Positions 53,588 to 63,604 are shown, counted from the stretch's first letter. The stretch: DNA of 64,000 nucleotides from Yimella sp. cx-51 (GCF_017654605.1 NZ_CP072113.1:2976001-3040000); one strand, 5' to 3'. Program-made: numbers and translations. Notes: generated by a model from the sequence alone, not told the origin.

Positions 53588-54214
53588 TCAGGCGGCCGGG
53601 GCGATGAGCTCGCGCATGGCCTCGACGTAGGAGTCGAAGAGGTCGATCAGCGGACGGGTGTTGGTCGCGGCGATGAAGGTGCGCACGGACGCTTCGAAGA
53701 GCGCGCCGAGGCTGCTGAGCGTCACCACCGCTCGCGGATCACCGGCAGGCGTGCCCTCGCGCTGCTCGATCAACCGGATGAGGTCTTCACCGATCATCCG
53801 GAAGCTGAGCAGGGCTGCGGCGAGCACCTTGGGGTTGCGATCGAACGCGAGGTGCATCGTGGTCCAGTCGGTGCGCGTGACTTCCTTCTGGGCGAGCACA
53901 ACCCGCGCCACATAGGTGGCGTCGGCGAAAAGGTCACCGTCCGGGCCGCCGGCCACGAACTGCTCGATCGCCGCCGCGGTGCCGGCCGGGGGCAGCCCGA
54001 GCACCGCTTCCATCTTGCCGTCGAAGTAGTTGAACAACGTGCGGCGGGAAACCTCGGCGCAGTCGGCCAGCTCATCGAGTGTGAAGTCGTCGAAGCCGCG
54101 GTCGGCCGACAACTGGCGCGCACACTGGGTGATGCGGGCCGCGGTCTCGCGGCGCTTGTCGTTCCAGCCCGCGACCCGCTGCGCATCACAGACGAAGGCA
54201 AGCTCGGAGGTCAC
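53588..54214 (-). CDS. TetR family transcriptional regulator
   Basis: About 208 residues. The HTH is [20 protein letters not shown] followed by [13 protein letters not shown]; the remaining helical part (about 75-208) binds ligand. The GTG at 54214 is chosen; the frame stays open far upstream but there it runs antisense to bioB. It probably represses the downstream MMPL exporter. The gene is divergent from bioB; no BioQ-type operator was seen in the gap. Confidence 0.88.
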   Translation of the reverse strand: MTSELAFVCDAQRVAGWNDKRRETAARITQCARQLSADRGFDDFTLDELADCAEVSRRTLFNYFDGKMEAVLGLPPAGTAAAIEQFVAGGPDGDLFADATYVARVVLAQKEVTRTDWTTMHLAFDRNPKVLAAALLSFRMIGEDLIRLIEQREGTPAGDPRAVVTLSSLGALFEASVRTFIAATNTRPLIDLFDSYVEAMRELIAPAA

Positions 54215-54352
54215 GCGTCCAAGAATTGCCCTTTGGCTCCCCAGAGTGCAAATTGCGTTCCGGTGATGCCCGTCACGTCCTGCTCCCCGGCACAACCAGT
54301 GGGTAGGAGGCCGCACGAGGCAGGCCAGAACGGTTGCGGCAGGATCACCCGC

Positions 54353-55378
54353 ATGACCAGCGTCACCTCTTCGGCAGCCACCGGGGCCTCGATCCTCGAC
54401 CGCGCGCGCGACCGCGTCCTGATCAAGGGTGAGGGCCTCACCTACGACGAGATCGTCGAGGTGCTGCAGACGCCGGACGAGATGCTGCCCAGCCTGCTCG
54501 CGCTGGCCCACGAGGTGCGCCTGAAGTTCAACGGCGAAGAGGTCGAGGTCGAGGGCATCGTCTCCCTGAAGACCGGGGGCTGCCCGGAGGACTGTCACTT
54601 CTGCAGCCAGTCGGGTCAGTTCACCTCCCCCGTGCGCAGCGTGTGGCTCAACGTCCCGCAGCTGGTGAAGGCTGCCGAGCAGACCGCGGCAACGGGTGCG
54701 ACGGAGTTCTGCATCGTGGCGGCCGTGCGCGGGCCAGACGAGCGACTCATGACCCAGTTGCGCGACGGGGTGAAGGCGATCAAGGAGGCCGTCGACATCC
54801 AGGTGGCGGCGTCGCTGGGCATGCTCACCCAGGAACAGGTCGACGACCTGGTCGACATGGGCGTGCACCGCTACAACCACAACCTCGAAGCCGCGAAGTC
54901 GTTTTTCCCGCAGGTGGTCACCACGCACTCCTATGAGGAGCGTTGGGACACCTGCCAGATGGTGAAGACGTCCGGCATGGAGCTGTGCTGCGGCGGGCTG
55001 GTCGGCATGGGCGAGACGATCGAGCAGCGTGCCGAACTGGCTTCGCAGCTGGCCGAACTCGAGCCTCACGAGGTGCCGCTCAACTTCCTCAACCCGCGTC
55101 CGGGCACGCCTTTCGGTGACCTGGAGCCGATGTCGACGCCGGACGCTCTGCGCACGATCGCGGCGTTCCGGCTCGCGCTTCCGCGCACGATCCTTCGCTA
55201 CGCAGGCGGACGCGAGCTGACCCTGGGCGATCTCGGCACCCGCGACGGCCTGCTCGGCGGCATCAATGCCGTCATCGTCGGCAACTACCTGACCACGCTG
55301 GGACGCAACCCCACCGCTGACCTGGAACTCCTGGAGGAACTGCAGATGCCGATCAAGGCCCTCAACGCCTCGCTGTGA
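54353..55378 (+). CDS. bioB: biotin synthase
   Basis: About 341 residues. The radical SAM cluster is C77-x3-C81-x2-C84 in [13 protein letters not shown]. Later conserved parts are [34 protein letters not shown] and [11 protein letters not shown]. It inserts sulfur into dethiobiotin in the last step of biotin synthesis. The start is ATG 54353; longer frames are antisense to tetR. Its stop overlaps bsaP (GTGA), fitting the known dependence of actinobacterial BioB on BsaP. Confidence 0.96.
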   Translation: MTSVTSSAATGASILDRARDRVLIKGEGLTYDEIVEVLQTPDEMLPSLLALAHEVRLKFNGEEVEVEGIVSLKTGGCPEDCHFCSQSGQFTSPVRSVWLNVPQLVKAAEQTAATGATEFCIVAAVRGPDERLMTQLRDGVKAIKEAVDIQVAASLGMLTQEQVDDLVDMGVHRYNHNLEAAKSFFPQVVTTHSYEERWDTCQMVKTSGMELCCGGLVGMGETIEQRAELASQLAELEPHEVPLNFLNPRPGTPFGDLEPMSTPDALRTIAAFRLALPRTILRYAGGRELTLGDLGTRDGLLGGINAVIVGNYLTTLGRNPTADLELLEELQMPIKALNASL

Positions 55379-55602
55379 ACGAGCCCATCTACTGCACCCG
55401 CTGCGGCGAACCCGCGTCCACCGGTGACCACTCGGTGTGCGCGCGCTGGCTGGCGGCCGAAGAACCACCCCGATTCTGCGCGCACTGCCGGAGGCGGATG
55501 AAAGTGCAGGTCACGCCCACCGACTGGACGGCGATCTGCGTGGAGCACGGAGAATTGCGTGAAGTCAGCGACCTGGACGGTGGCGCGCCCGCGGCCGGCT
55601 GA
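55375..55602 (+). CDS. bsaP: biotin synthase auxiliary protein BsaP
   Basis: 75 residues with cysteines in [24 protein letters not shown] and AICVEHGE, a pattern that matches the small Cys-rich protein encoded next to bioB in actinobacteria. That protein is described as an iron-sulfur partner needed for BioB activity in Corynebacterium. The GTG start overlaps the bioB stop by four bases, so they are made together. Confidence 0.85.
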   Translation: MNEPIYCTRCGEPASTGDHSVCARWLAAEEPPRFCAHCRRRMKVQVTPTDWTAICVEHGELREVSDLDGGAPAAG

Positions 55603-55715
55603 CCGACCGACTGACAAGCAAGTCGTCGCGCGGGGCTTCACCGAGGCGGGTGCCTGGGCAAGTAGTTTGGTGCGGAACGGCCGAATTGGCCGCAGGATCT
55701 TCAGGAGGAAAGCGA

Positions 55716-56324
55716 ATGTCACAGCCGACCAACGGGTCGTGGAACGACGGTCAGGGCCAGGGGGGCTCGCTCGGACAGGGCTGGAACGATCAGTCGAACC
55801 AAGGCGGAGGCTCGCTCGGCCAGGACTGGGGCGGCCAGCAGTCGCAGCAGTCGGCGTCCGGGCAGGACTACGGACAGCAGGGCGGCTACGGCGGGCAGCA
55901 GTACGGCCAGCAGGGCGACCAGGGGCAGTACGGCCAGTCCCAGGGCAATTACGACCAGGGCCAGCAGGGCGGCGCGCCCGCGCACACCGGCGGCTACAAC
56001 AACTCCCCGTCGTCCTCGGGCGCGAGCCCGTTCAGCGACACCAAGTTCGAGCAATCGCTGACCCCGAAGATCGCTTCGCTGGCGTTCATGCTGATCAGCG
56101 CGGCAGCGATCATTTGGGGCCTGTACGACATCCTTTACAACTTCCTGGGTGAACACCAGAGCGTTGACGGCTCTGACCGCGAAGTCGTGGTGAAGATGCA
56201 CGTCGTTCCCGCCATCTTCAAGATGCTGGCCGACATCGCCATCGTCGGCGCGATCATCTACGGCGCTCGCGTCGTCATCGAGCTGGCGGTCAACGTCGCC
56301 AAGATCGCGCAGCGCGACAACTGA
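55716..56324 (+). CDS. DUF4282 domain membrane protein
   Basis: 202 residues. The first 110 are rich in Gly, Gln and Ser (GQGQGGSLGQGWND and QQYGQQGDQGQYGQ), a low-complexity region. The C-terminal DUF4282 part begins DTKFEQSLTPKIASLAFMLI and has two membrane helices joined by an extracytoplasmic loop. AGGAGG precedes the ATG. Function unknown; it is followed by its own terminator and splits the biotin genes into two transcripts. Confidence 0.85.
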   Translation: MSQPTNGSWNDGQGQGGSLGQGWNDQSNQGGGSLGQDWGGQQSQQSASGQDYGQQGGYGGQQYGQQGDQGQYGQSQGNYDQGQQGGAPAHTGGYNNSPSSSGASPFSDTKFEQSLTPKIASLAFMLISAAAIIWGLYDILYNFLGEHQSVDGSDREVVVKMHVVPAIFKMLADIAIVGAIIYGARVVIELAVNVAKIAQRDN

Positions 56325-56344
56325 CACCCACCGACTCGTCGGTA

Positions 56345-56374
56345 CGAAGGCCCGGGCTTTTGCCCGGGCCTTCG
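56345..56374 (+). terminator. terminator of the DUF4282 gene
   Basis: CGAAGGCCCGGGC (56345-56357), TTTT loop, GCCCGGGCCTTCG (56362-56374). It begins 21 bases after the stop and ends 17 bases before bioA. Confidence 0.9.
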
Positions 56375-56390
56375 GTGATTGGATGGGCGG

Positions 56391-57686
56391 GTGCTGCCGC
56401 CGAGGGATCTGCTCGCGTTCGACCGCGACCATGTGTGGCACCCCTACGCCTCCGCCCTCTCCCCCGCGCCGACTCACCTGGTGGAGTCGGCGTCCGGCGT
56501 CCGACTGCGCTTACGGACGGCCGATGGTGACACCTGCGAGGTGATCGACGGCATGGCGTCGTGGTGGTGCGCCATCCACGGTTACGCCGTGCCGGAGTTG
56601 GACGCCGCTGCCCACGCCCAGCTCGGACGCATGGCTCACGTGATGTTCGGCGGGCTCACCCACGAGCCGGCAATCACCTTGGCCGACAAGCTGATTCGCC
56701 TGTCGCCTGGCGACGATCTGCAGCACGTCTTCTTCGCCGACAGCGGCTCGGTGGCCGTCGAGGTCGCACTGAAGATGGCCTGGCAGGCGCATGCTGCAGC
56801 CGGGCTTCCGCGCAGCAAGGTGTTCACGATTCGCGGCGGCTACCACGGCGACACGATGGCGCCGATGAGCGTGACGGATCCGGTGAACGGCATGCACACG
56901 TTGTTCCGCGGCGTGCTGCCCGAGCAGGTCTTCGCTCCGCAGCCACCGGGCGGGCTGGACGCCGACATTGCCCAGTGGGAGCAGCAGACCCGCGCGCTCT
57001 ACGCCGATCACGCCGCCGACGTCGCCGCCGTGATCGTCGAGCCCGTGCTGCAGGGAGCTGGCGGCATGTGGATCTATCCGCCGCAGGTGGTGCGGGTGCT
57101 CGCGGCGCTGGCTCGCGATTCAGGCGCGCTGCTGATCTTCGACGAGATCGCCACGGGGTTCGGACGCACCGGCACGCTCTGGGCCGCCGACCGCTGCGCG
57201 GTCGTGCCCGACATCCTCTGTGTCGGGAAGGCGTTGACCGGCGGCTATCTCACGCTCTCGGCCGTGCTCTGCACGAGCAAGGTGACCGAAGCGGTCTCCG
57301 CCGAGCCGGCCGGAGCGCTCATGCACGGCCCCACCTTCATGGCCAACCCGCTGGCCTGTGCGATCGCGTCCGCTTCGCTCGACCTGCTCGGTGACGACCT
57401 CCTCGACCGCGTCAATTCCGTTGCCAGTGTGCTGGATTCGTCGCTGGCCGATGCCCGCGACATCGCGGGGGTGGCGGACGTCCGCACCATCGGCGCAGTT
57501 GGCGTGATCCAACTCGACGCGCCGCGTGACCTCGCCCCGGCGGCGGCCGCCGCGCTCGACCACGGCGTCTGGCTGCGGCCCTTCCGTAACCTCATCTACG
57601 CCATGCCGCCCTATGCCTGCACGGCTGCAGAGACCACTCAGATCGGCGCCGCGATGGTGGCCGCGGCACGGGCGGTGGCGCCGTGA
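56391..57686 (+). CDS. bioA: adenosylmethionine-8-amino-7-oxononanoate aminotransferase
   Basis: About 431 residues. It starts at LLAFDRDHVWHPYAS, has the BioA segment DGMASWWCAIHGYAVPELDA, FFADSGSVAVEVALKM, FTIRGGYHGDTMAPMSVTDP, LLIFDEIATGFGRTGTLWA and the PLP lysine in CVGKALTGGY. It makes 7,8-diaminononanoate using S-adenosylmethionine as amino donor. GTG 56391 is the likely start; a TTG four codons upstream also reads in frame. The bioF start overlaps its stop. Confidence 0.95.
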   Translation: MLPPRDLLAFDRDHVWHPYASALSPAPTHLVESASGVRLRLRTADGDTCEVIDGMASWWCAIHGYAVPELDAAAHAQLGRMAHVMFGGLTHEPAITLADKLIRLSPGDDLQHVFFADSGSVAVEVALKMAWQAHAAAGLPRSKVFTIRGGYHGDTMAPMSVTDPVNGMHTLFRGVLPEQVFAPQPPGGLDADIAQWEQQTRALYADHAADVAAVIVEPVLQGAGGMWIYPPQVVRVLAALARDSGALLIFDEIATGFGRTGTLWAADRCAVVPDILCVGKALTGGYLTLSAVLCTSKVTEAVSAEPAGALMHGPTFMANPLACAIASASLDLLGDDLLDRVNSVASVLDSSLADARDIAGVADVRTIGAVGVIQLDAPRDLAPAAAAALDHGVWLRPFRNLIYAMPPYACTAAETTQIGAAMVAAARAVAP

Positions 57687-58804
57687 ACTCCTTCGAACAC
57701 CACCTCCGCAGCGCCGCGGAGCGCAGGGAGGCTGCCGGCCTGACCCGGCGACTTTCCAGCGATCACCCGACCGGGCTGATCGACCTCGCCGGCAACGACT
57801 ACCTGTCGCTACGCACCCACCCGCGGGTGCTCGAAGCATCCGCGGACGCTGCCCGACAACACGGCGCCGGCGCGGGGGCGTCCCGGTTGGTCACGGGCAC
57901 CTGGCCGGTGCACGACCAGCTCGAGTCGGCACTCGCTGAACTGTCGAACATGCCTGCGGCACTGGTGTTTTCGACCGGTTATCACGTCAACCTCTCGGTG
58001 CTCACCGCGCTCGGCGACGCCGACTGTCTCATCATCAGCGATGCCCACAACCACGCCTCGCTGATCGACGGCGCCCGCCTGGCCCGCGGCGTGGTCAGCG
58101 TCGTGCCGCATCTCGATCTGGACGCGGTCGAGCACGCCCTGCGCACCCGCACCCAGCCCCGCGCGCTCGTAGTGGTGGAGTCGGTCTTCTCGGTGCTGGG
58201 CGATGCCAGCGACCTCCCCGCGCTGCTCGCGCTGGTGGAGGAGCACGACGCGTTGCTTGTGGTCGACGAAGCGCACGGCATGGGCGTGTGCGGCGAACAC
58301 GGTGAGGGCCTGACGGCGTCCCTCGCGCTCACCCCGTCCGATCGACTCGTCATCACCACGTCGCTGTCGAAGTCGTTCGCCACCGGTGGCGGCGCGGCGA
58401 TGTGCACGCCGTTGGTGCGCGAACACCTGGTCAACACCGCTCGGCCGTTCATCTTCGACACCGGTCTGGCGCCCGCCTGCGCCGGCGCTGCACTCGGTGC
58501 CTACGAGGTGCTGCGGGACGAGCCCGAACGCGCGGCTCGCGTGCGCATCGCCGCTGCTCGCCTGGCCGATGCGCTGGAGGTGCCGACACCGGCCGGCGCC
58601 GTGCTCTCGGCGCCGATGCTCGGCCCCCAGGAAGCGCTGGCCGCCGTCCAGCGCGCTGCCGAGGCGGGCGTCCGCATCGGTTGCTTCCGCCCACCGTCCA
58701 CACCCGATGGCACCTCCCGCCTGCGCCTCACCGCCCACGCCGGGCTCACCGATGCTGAACTCGACCACGCCACAACCGTTCTGAATGAGTTGATCACCCC
58801 ATGA
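57683..58804 (+). CDS. bioF: 8-amino-7-oxononanoate synthase
   Basis: 373 residues of the alpha-oxoamine synthase family. Key parts: DLAGNDYLSLRTHPRVLEAS, GAGASRLVTGTWPVHDQLE, DAHNHASLIDGARL, VVDEAHGMGVCGEHGEGL and the PLP lysine in TTSLSKSFATGG. It condenses pimeloyl thioester with alanine. The GTG start overlaps bioA (GTGA), and its stop overlaps bioD (ATGA). Confidence 0.96.
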   Translation: MNSFEHHLRSAAERREAAGLTRRLSSDHPTGLIDLAGNDYLSLRTHPRVLEASADAARQHGAGAGASRLVTGTWPVHDQLESALAELSNMPAALVFSTGYHVNLSVLTALGDADCLIISDAHNHASLIDGARLARGVVSVVPHLDLDAVEHALRTRTQPRALVVVESVFSVLGDASDLPALLALVEEHDALLVVDEAHGMGVCGEHGEGLTASLALTPSDRLVITTSLSKSFATGGGAAMCTPLVREHLVNTARPFIFDTGLAPACAGAALGAYEVLRDEPERAARVRIAAARLADALEVPTPAGAVLSAPMLGPQEALAAVQRAAEAGVRIGCFRPPSTPDGTSRLRLTAHAGLTDAELDHATTVLNELITP

Positions 58805-59490
58805 CCGCACCCGTCCTCATCATCACCGGCACCGACACCGAGGTGGGCAAGACGATCACCACCGCCGCCATCGCCGCCGCCCTGAAATCACAGGGCCAGC
58901 GGGTGCTGGTGATCAAGCTCGTCCAGACCGGAGTGGAGGACGGCGAGGAAGGTGACGCGCAGACCGTGGCACAACTGGCCGAGGTGGACGTCGAGGAATG
59001 CGTGCGCCTACCCGAACCGCTCGCCCCTGACGTCGCCGCGGCCCGAGCCGAGGTGGAGCTGCCCGCCGTCGCCGATCACGCCGAGACCGTGGCTGAGCAC
59101 GCGAGCAGCCAGAGCTACGACATCGTGCTGGTGGAGGGTTCGGGCGGACTGCTCGTGCACCTCGATCAGGCACGCGGGACGCTGCCCGACCTGGCAATGC
59201 CGTTGGAGGCGAGAGGAATTCGCGTCGGGGCGATCGTGGTGGCGAGGGCAGGCCTGGGCACGCTGAACCACACCGCGCTCACCCTGGAAGCACTGCGCAT
59301 CCGGGGTGTCGATCTCGTGGGCGTGGTGATCGGCTCGGCTCCGGCGTCACCGGGTCTGGCCGAGGAGACCAACGTCGAGCAGCTCTCGAACCTCGCCGAC
59401 GGACAGTTGCTCGGCGCGGTGCCCGAAGGCGCTGGCGACCTCGACCCCGGGACCTTCCGCGAGCACGCGCCCGGCTGGATCACGCTCTAG
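58801..59490 (+). CDS. bioD: dethiobiotin synthetase
   Basis: 229 residues. P-loop ITGTDTEVGKTITTAAIA about 7-24, VQTGVEDGEEGDAQTVA, and EGSGGLLVHL about 112-121, which is the usual E-G-x-G-G. It closes the ureido ring using CO2 and ATP. The ATG overlaps the bioF stop. Third biotin gene of this operon. Confidence 0.96.
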   Translation: MTAPVLIITGTDTEVGKTITTAAIAAALKSQGQRVLVIKLVQTGVEDGEEGDAQTVAQLAEVDVEECVRLPEPLAPDVAAARAEVELPAVADHAETVAEHASSQSYDIVLVEGSGGLLVHLDQARGTLPDLAMPLEARGIRVGAIVVARAGLGTLNHTALTLEALRIRGVDLVGVVIGSAPASPGLAEETNVEQLSNLADGQLLGAVPEGAGDLDPGTFREHAPGWITL

Positions 59491-60311
59491 TGGATGCCGC
59501 GATGAGCGACGACCCGGCAGAGCTGCTGCACGCCTACGACCACCAGTTGCGCCATCGCGGCGAGGTGAGCGGAGCCGAATCCACCAGCGAGGACGGCCCG
59601 ATCATTCGCGCGTTGTTCGACCACGGCGGGTTCGTCGCGTATCGCTCTCTCGAGGGTGTAGACGACCTCGACGCCCTGATCGACCGCACCGTGGCCTACT
59701 TCCGCGACGACACCGACGTCGAGGAATTTGAATGGAAGACACGAGGCCACGACCAGCCGGCCGACCTGGACGAGCGGTTGCGGGCGCACGGCTTCGAGCC
59801 CGACGAGGTCGAGACGGTGATGGTCGGATCGGTCGATCACCTCGTGGGCGCGGTGGAACTCCCCGACGGTTTGCGAGTGCGACAGTCAGGCGTCGGCGGT
59901 GACCTCGTGGACGATGTCACCCGCGCCAACGCGCTGCAGAACGAGGTCTTCAGCGACGGCCGCACCGCAGCCCAGGCACTCGCCCGGCTGGAACGCTCCC
60001 AAGGCCGAGCGACGCACTGGATCGCTGAGACCGACGCCAACGAGGTGGTGTGCGCCGGACGTCTCGAACTGGTCGAGGGCACCGAGTTCGCCGGGCTCTG
60101 GGGAGGCGCGACGAAGGCGCCCTGGCGCGGCAAGGGCATCTACCGGGCGCTCACCGCGGCTCGTGCGCGTCACGCCCGCGATCTCGGCGTCCGCTACCTG
60201 CACAGCGACTGCAGCCCCATGTCGCGGCCCATCCTGGAGCGCAGCGGGCTGCTGAAGATCACCACCACCACGCCCTACGTCTGGCGTCGTGACGCACAAT
60301 CGGGCACATGA
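59490..60311 (+). CDS. GNAT family N-acetyltransferase
   Basis: 273 residues. The C-terminal GNAT fold has WGGATKAPWRGKGIYRALTA (acetyl-CoA loop) and LHSDCSPMSRPILERSGLLK. The N-terminal 130 residues are acidic and may form a second, degenerate GNAT half. Substrate unknown. A GTG overlapping the bioD stop (59490) and an ATG four codons later (59502) are both possible starts. Its stop overlaps the next gene, so it belongs to the biotin operon transcript. Confidence 0.82.
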   Translation: MDAAMSDDPAELLHAYDHQLRHRGEVSGAESTSEDGPIIRALFDHGGFVAYRSLEGVDDLDALIDRTVAYFRDDTDVEEFEWKTRGHDQPADLDERLRAHGFEPDEVETVMVGSVDHLVGAVELPDGLRVRQSGVGGDLVDDVTRANALQNEVFSDGRTAAQALARLERSQGRATHWIAETDANEVVCAGRLELVEGTEFAGLWGGATKAPWRGKGIYRALTAARARHARDLGVRYLHSDCSPMSRPILERSGLLKITTTTPYVWRRDAQSGT

Positions 60312-60799
60312 GCCAGCCCTATCGAGTCAGCTTCGTGTGCACCGGCAACATCTGCCGCTCGCCGATGGGCGAGGTGATTCTTCGCGAGCTCTTGGAGCGA
60401 GAAGGCTTGTCGGACAAGGTGATTGTCGACTCCTCGGGCATCCAGGGGTGGCACGAGGGCAACCCGGCCGACCCGCGCACGCTGGAGGCGTTGGAGCGAG
60501 GTGGGTACGACGGCAGCGCCCATCGCGCGCACCGCCTCACCGATCCTGAGGTGGGCGAACGCGACCTGCTGCTCGTCGCCGATCGCGGTCATCTCACCGA
60601 GGTGCGGCGCATGGCCGCCCGCTCGGCGACGCCGCCACAGGTGCGGCTGCTGCGCGAGTTCGACCCGGATGCCGACAAGGACGAAGTGGACGACCCCTAC
60701 TACGGCGACGAGGCCGGCTTCGACCGCTGCCGCGACGAAATCGAGACAGCCTGCAAAGGCGTGGTCGACCACCTGCGCTCACAGGTGTCGACCGGCTGA
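60308..60799 (+). CDS. low-molecular-weight protein-tyrosine phosphatase
   Basis: 163 residues. The catalytic loop is VCTGNICRSPMGE (C-x5-R-S) at residues about 10-22, and the general acid is in DDPYYGDE about 127-134. These enzymes remove phosphate from tyrosine or arginine; the partner kinase is not in view. The ATG overlaps the GNAT stop (ATGA), making it the last gene of the bioA transcript. Confidence 0.93.
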   Translation: MSQPYRVSFVCTGNICRSPMGEVILRELLEREGLSDKVIVDSSGIQGWHEGNPADPRTLEALERGGYDGSAHRAHRLTDPEVGERDLLLVADRGHLTEVRRMAARSATPPQVRLLREFDPDADKDEVDDPYYGDEAGFDRCRDEIETACKGVVDHLRSQVSTG

Positions 60800-60812
60800 G
60801 CGCTGCCCTGCT

Positions 60813-61241
60813 TCAGTCGTCGAATTCGCTCAACTCGTCGACCGGATGACCTTCGGCGCCCGAGGCGACGCGGGCGACCCAACGCACAACGGCAAGGTCG
60901 TCGACCATCCCGTGCTTCTGGTCGTCGGGGATGACGTCGTGGTCGATGACGAGGTACTCCAGGCCGGCCACCACCAGACGCAGTCGCGCCGAACGAGCGG
61001 CGTCCAGTGCGTCGTAATCGGCGCCGCTCTCCAGGAAGGCCTCGACCACAGCAGCCGCGATGTCGATCATCACCGCCAACGGCTGCACCCGGACGGCTTC
61101 ACATTCGATGGCCCGTAACTCCACTTCGGCGAGCAGCGTCTGCAACTGCACCGGCTGACGCACCTTGACCTCCGCGACTGCTCGACACCGCGTGAAACTG
61201 GCCGACGCGAGCAGGCGTCGGGTCACGGGGTCGGCAGGCAT
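60813..61241 (-). CDS. DUF1232-like small protein
   Basis: About 142 residues. The C-terminal segment YLVIDHDVIPDDQKHGMVDD is the hallmark of DUF1232-type proteins, whose D-x-I-P-D motif is conserved. The N-terminal part is helical. The ATG at 61241 has no clear ribosome site and may be used leaderless; longer open frames upstream are antisense to the VOC gene. It is convergent with the phosphatase. Confidence 0.6.
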   Translation of the reverse strand: MPADPVTRRLLASASFTRCRAVAEVKVRQPVQLQTLLAEVELRAIECEAVRVQPLAVMIDIAAAVVEAFLESGADYDALDAARSARLRLVVAGLEYLVIDHDVIPDDQKHGMVDDLAVVRWVARVASGAEGHPVDELSEFDD

Positions 61242-61367
61242 GCACCGAGGGTAAGTATCCGAAGGACGCCGCCGCTGCGCTTTGACCAAACATTGACCCT
61301 TTGCCCGCCCCATCGGGTGGGGCGTCGGCGGTTTAAGGTCGGTGCAGCGTCGATCGAAGGAGCTTTC

Positions 61368-62135
61368 ATGGCGACCCACAGCGGCAACTGGCCGACCGGC
61401 ACCCCTTGCTGGGTGGAGTGCGCGTACGAGGAGGAGCACCGCGGCCTGCACCACGCCAAGGACTTCTACGGACGCCTTTTCGGCTGGCATGTGCTGGACG
61501 GCTCGTCCGAGTACGGCGACTACTCGATCTGCCTGAAGGACGAGCAGCCGGCCGCCGCGATCACCACGACGAGCACCGAGAACCAACCGACCATTTGGAC
61601 CACCTATCTGGCGGCCGACGACGTCGACGCGGTCGCCGCGCGCGTGCAGGGTGCCGGCGGTCAGGTGCTCGCCGGTCCGCAGGACGTCGGCGCCTCCGGT
61701 CGCGGAGCCCTGTGCACCGACCCGACGGGTGCCGTCTTCTCGCTGTGGCAAGGACGCGAGCACAGCGGCTTCGGCATCACCAACGAACCCGGCACCGTCG
61801 CCTGGCACACCCTGCTGACGCGCGACCTCGCTGCCGCCAAGAAGTTCTACGCGGACGTCTTCGGTTACACCTACATCAACGAGACCGAGTACGGCGTCGT
61901 GGCCGAGATCGACGGCAACCCGGTGTGCGGCATCCACCTGGCCGAGGAGCTGCCGGACGACGTCAACGCCAGCTGGATGACCCATTTCGGCGTCGTCGAC
62001 CGCGACTCCTCCGCCCAGCTCGCGCAGGAGTTGGAAGGTTTCATCATGATGACCTTCGACGGGCCGATGGGCCCGGAAGCGATCATCCAGGCCAAGCACG
62101 GCGAGATCTTCGGGCTGGTGCAACTGCCGGAGTGA
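61368..62135 (+). CDS. VOC family protein with two glyoxalase-like domains
   Basis: 255 residues made of two repeats of the vicinal-oxygen-chelate fold. The first begins PCWVECAYEEEHRGLHHAKD and ends TDPTGAVFSLWQG; the second begins VAWHTLLTRDLAAAKKFYAD. Such proteins often bind metals or small hydroxyaromatic or antibiotic ligands; this pairing is common in actinobacterial PhnB/27-kDa antigen-like proteins. GAAGGAG precedes the ATG by 6 bases. Confidence 0.88.
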   Translation: MATHSGNWPTGTPCWVECAYEEEHRGLHHAKDFYGRLFGWHVLDGSSEYGDYSICLKDEQPAAAITTTSTENQPTIWTTYLAADDVDAVAARVQGAGGQVLAGPQDVGASGRGALCTDPTGAVFSLWQGREHSGFGITNEPGTVAWHTLLTRDLAAAKKFYADVFGYTYINETEYGVVAEIDGNPVCGIHLAEELPDDVNASWMTHFGVVDRDSSAQLAQELEGFIMMTFDGPMGPEAIIQAKHGEIFGLVQLPE

Positions 62136-62190
62136 TCCGGCGGCCCGAGGGCCCGGAGCCACCGGCCGGAGGCCCTGAAACAATGACCCC

Positions 62191-63600
62191 ATGCGCTCAC
62201 TCGCCGATGTCCAGCCTGCCATCGCCCTCGGTGCACTCGACGGCCGTTACCGCGGCGCCGTTGCACCCCTGGTCGACCACCTCTCCGAAGCCGCCCTCAA
62301 CCGGCAGCGGGTGAACGTCGAGGTCGAGTGGCTCATCCACCTCACCACCCAGGGCGCGGTGCCGGGCGTCCGGACGCTCACCGACGCCGAGCAGCAGGCG
62401 CTGCGCACGCTGGTGACCGACTTCGACGAGGACGACATCGCCGAGCTTGCCGAGATCGAGCGTGAGACGGTGCACGACGTCAAGGCGATCGAGTACTACC
62501 TGAAGCGGCGGCTCACGGCGATCGTCGGTGAGGACGACGCCGCCGGCCTGGCCGAGCTCATCCACTTCGCCTGCACCAGCGAGGACATCAACAACCTGTC
62601 GTACGCGCTTATGGTGCAGGGAGCTACCCAGCAGGTGTGGCTGCCGCGCGCGAAGGCGTTGGTCGAGCAGATCGCCACGATGGCGCGCGACCTGCGTGAG
62701 GTGCCGCTTCTGGCCCACACCCACGGGCAGCCCGCGACGCCCACCACGATGGGCAAGGAACTCGCCGTGCTCGCCCACCGCCTCGGGCGACAGCTGCGCC
62801 GCATCGAGGGCGCCGAATACCTCGGCAAGATCAACGGCGCCACCGGCACCTACGGCGCGCACACCGCCGCCGTGCCGACCACTGACTGGGTGGAGATCAG
62901 CAAGATGTTCGTGGAATCGCTTGGACTGCAGTGGAATCCGCTCACCACGCAGATCGAGAGCCACGACTGGCAGGCCGAGCTCTACAGCGACATCGCCCGC
63001 TTCAACCGCGTGCTGCACAACCTCTGCACGGACGTCTGGACCTACATCTCGATGGGCTACTTCGCGCAGGTGCGCGGCCAGGGCACAGTGGGCTCCTCGA
63101 CGATGCCGCACAAGGTCAACCCGATCCGCTTCGAGAACGCCGAGGCCAACCTCGAGGTGAGCAACGCCCTGCTCGACGTGCTCGCGAGCACGCTCGTCCA
63201 GTCACGTCTGCAGCGCGACCTCACCGACTCATCGATGCAGCGCAACATCGGCACGGCCTTCGGCCACTCGCTGCTCGCGATCGACAACGTGGGCCGCGGA
63301 CTCGCCGGGCTGGACGCCGTCCCCGAGGCGATGGCCGCCGACCTCGACCTCAACTGGGAGGTGCTCGGCGAGCCGATCCAGTCGGCCATGCGCGCACTCG
63401 GCGCCCAGGGTGTGCCCGGCATGGAGCAGCCCTACGAACGCCTGAAGGAACTCACCCGCGGACGCCGCATCAACGCAGCCGACCTGGAGGAGTTCATCCG
63501 CGGACTCGGGTTGCCCGAGGAAGTGCAGGCGCGACTGCTCGCCCTCACCCCGGCCACCTACGTGGGCCTGGCTCCGCAATTGGTCGACCACCTGGCCTGA
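62191..63600 (+). CDS. purB: adenylosuccinate lyase
   Basis: 469 residues of the fumarase/aspartase superfamily. The signature is GSSTMPHKVNPIRFENAEAN about 295-314; TSEDINNLSYALM and HTHGQPATPTTMGKE hold the other active-site His residues. It acts twice in purine synthesis (SAICAR to AICAR and adenylosuccinate to AMP). The ATG is leader-short without a strong ribosome site. It ends 4 bases before the convergent copZ stop. Confidence 0.96.
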   Translation: MRSLADVQPAIALGALDGRYRGAVAPLVDHLSEAALNRQRVNVEVEWLIHLTTQGAVPGVRTLTDAEQQALRTLVTDFDEDDIAELAEIERETVHDVKAIEYYLKRRLTAIVGEDDAAGLAELIHFACTSEDINNLSYALMVQGATQQVWLPRAKALVEQIATMARDLREVPLLAHTHGQPATPTTMGKELAVLAHRLGRQLRRIEGAEYLGKINGATGTYGAHTAAVPTTDWVEISKMFVESLGLQWNPLTTQIESHDWQAELYSDIARFNRVLHNLCTDVWTYISMGYFAQVRGQGTVGSSTMPHKVNPIRFENAEANLEVSNALLDVLASTLVQSRLQRDLTDSSMQRNIGTAFGHSLLAIDNVGRGLAGLDAVPEAMAADLDLNWEVLGEPIQSAMRALGAQGVPGMEQPYERLKELTRGRRINAADLEEFIRGLGLPEEVQARLLALTPATYVGLAPQLVDHLA

Positions 63601-63604
63601 GAGG

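Noticed and set aside
53525-54352. Long N-terminal extension of bioB
   Set aside because: It runs antisense through tetR; BioB homology begins only after the ATG at 54353.
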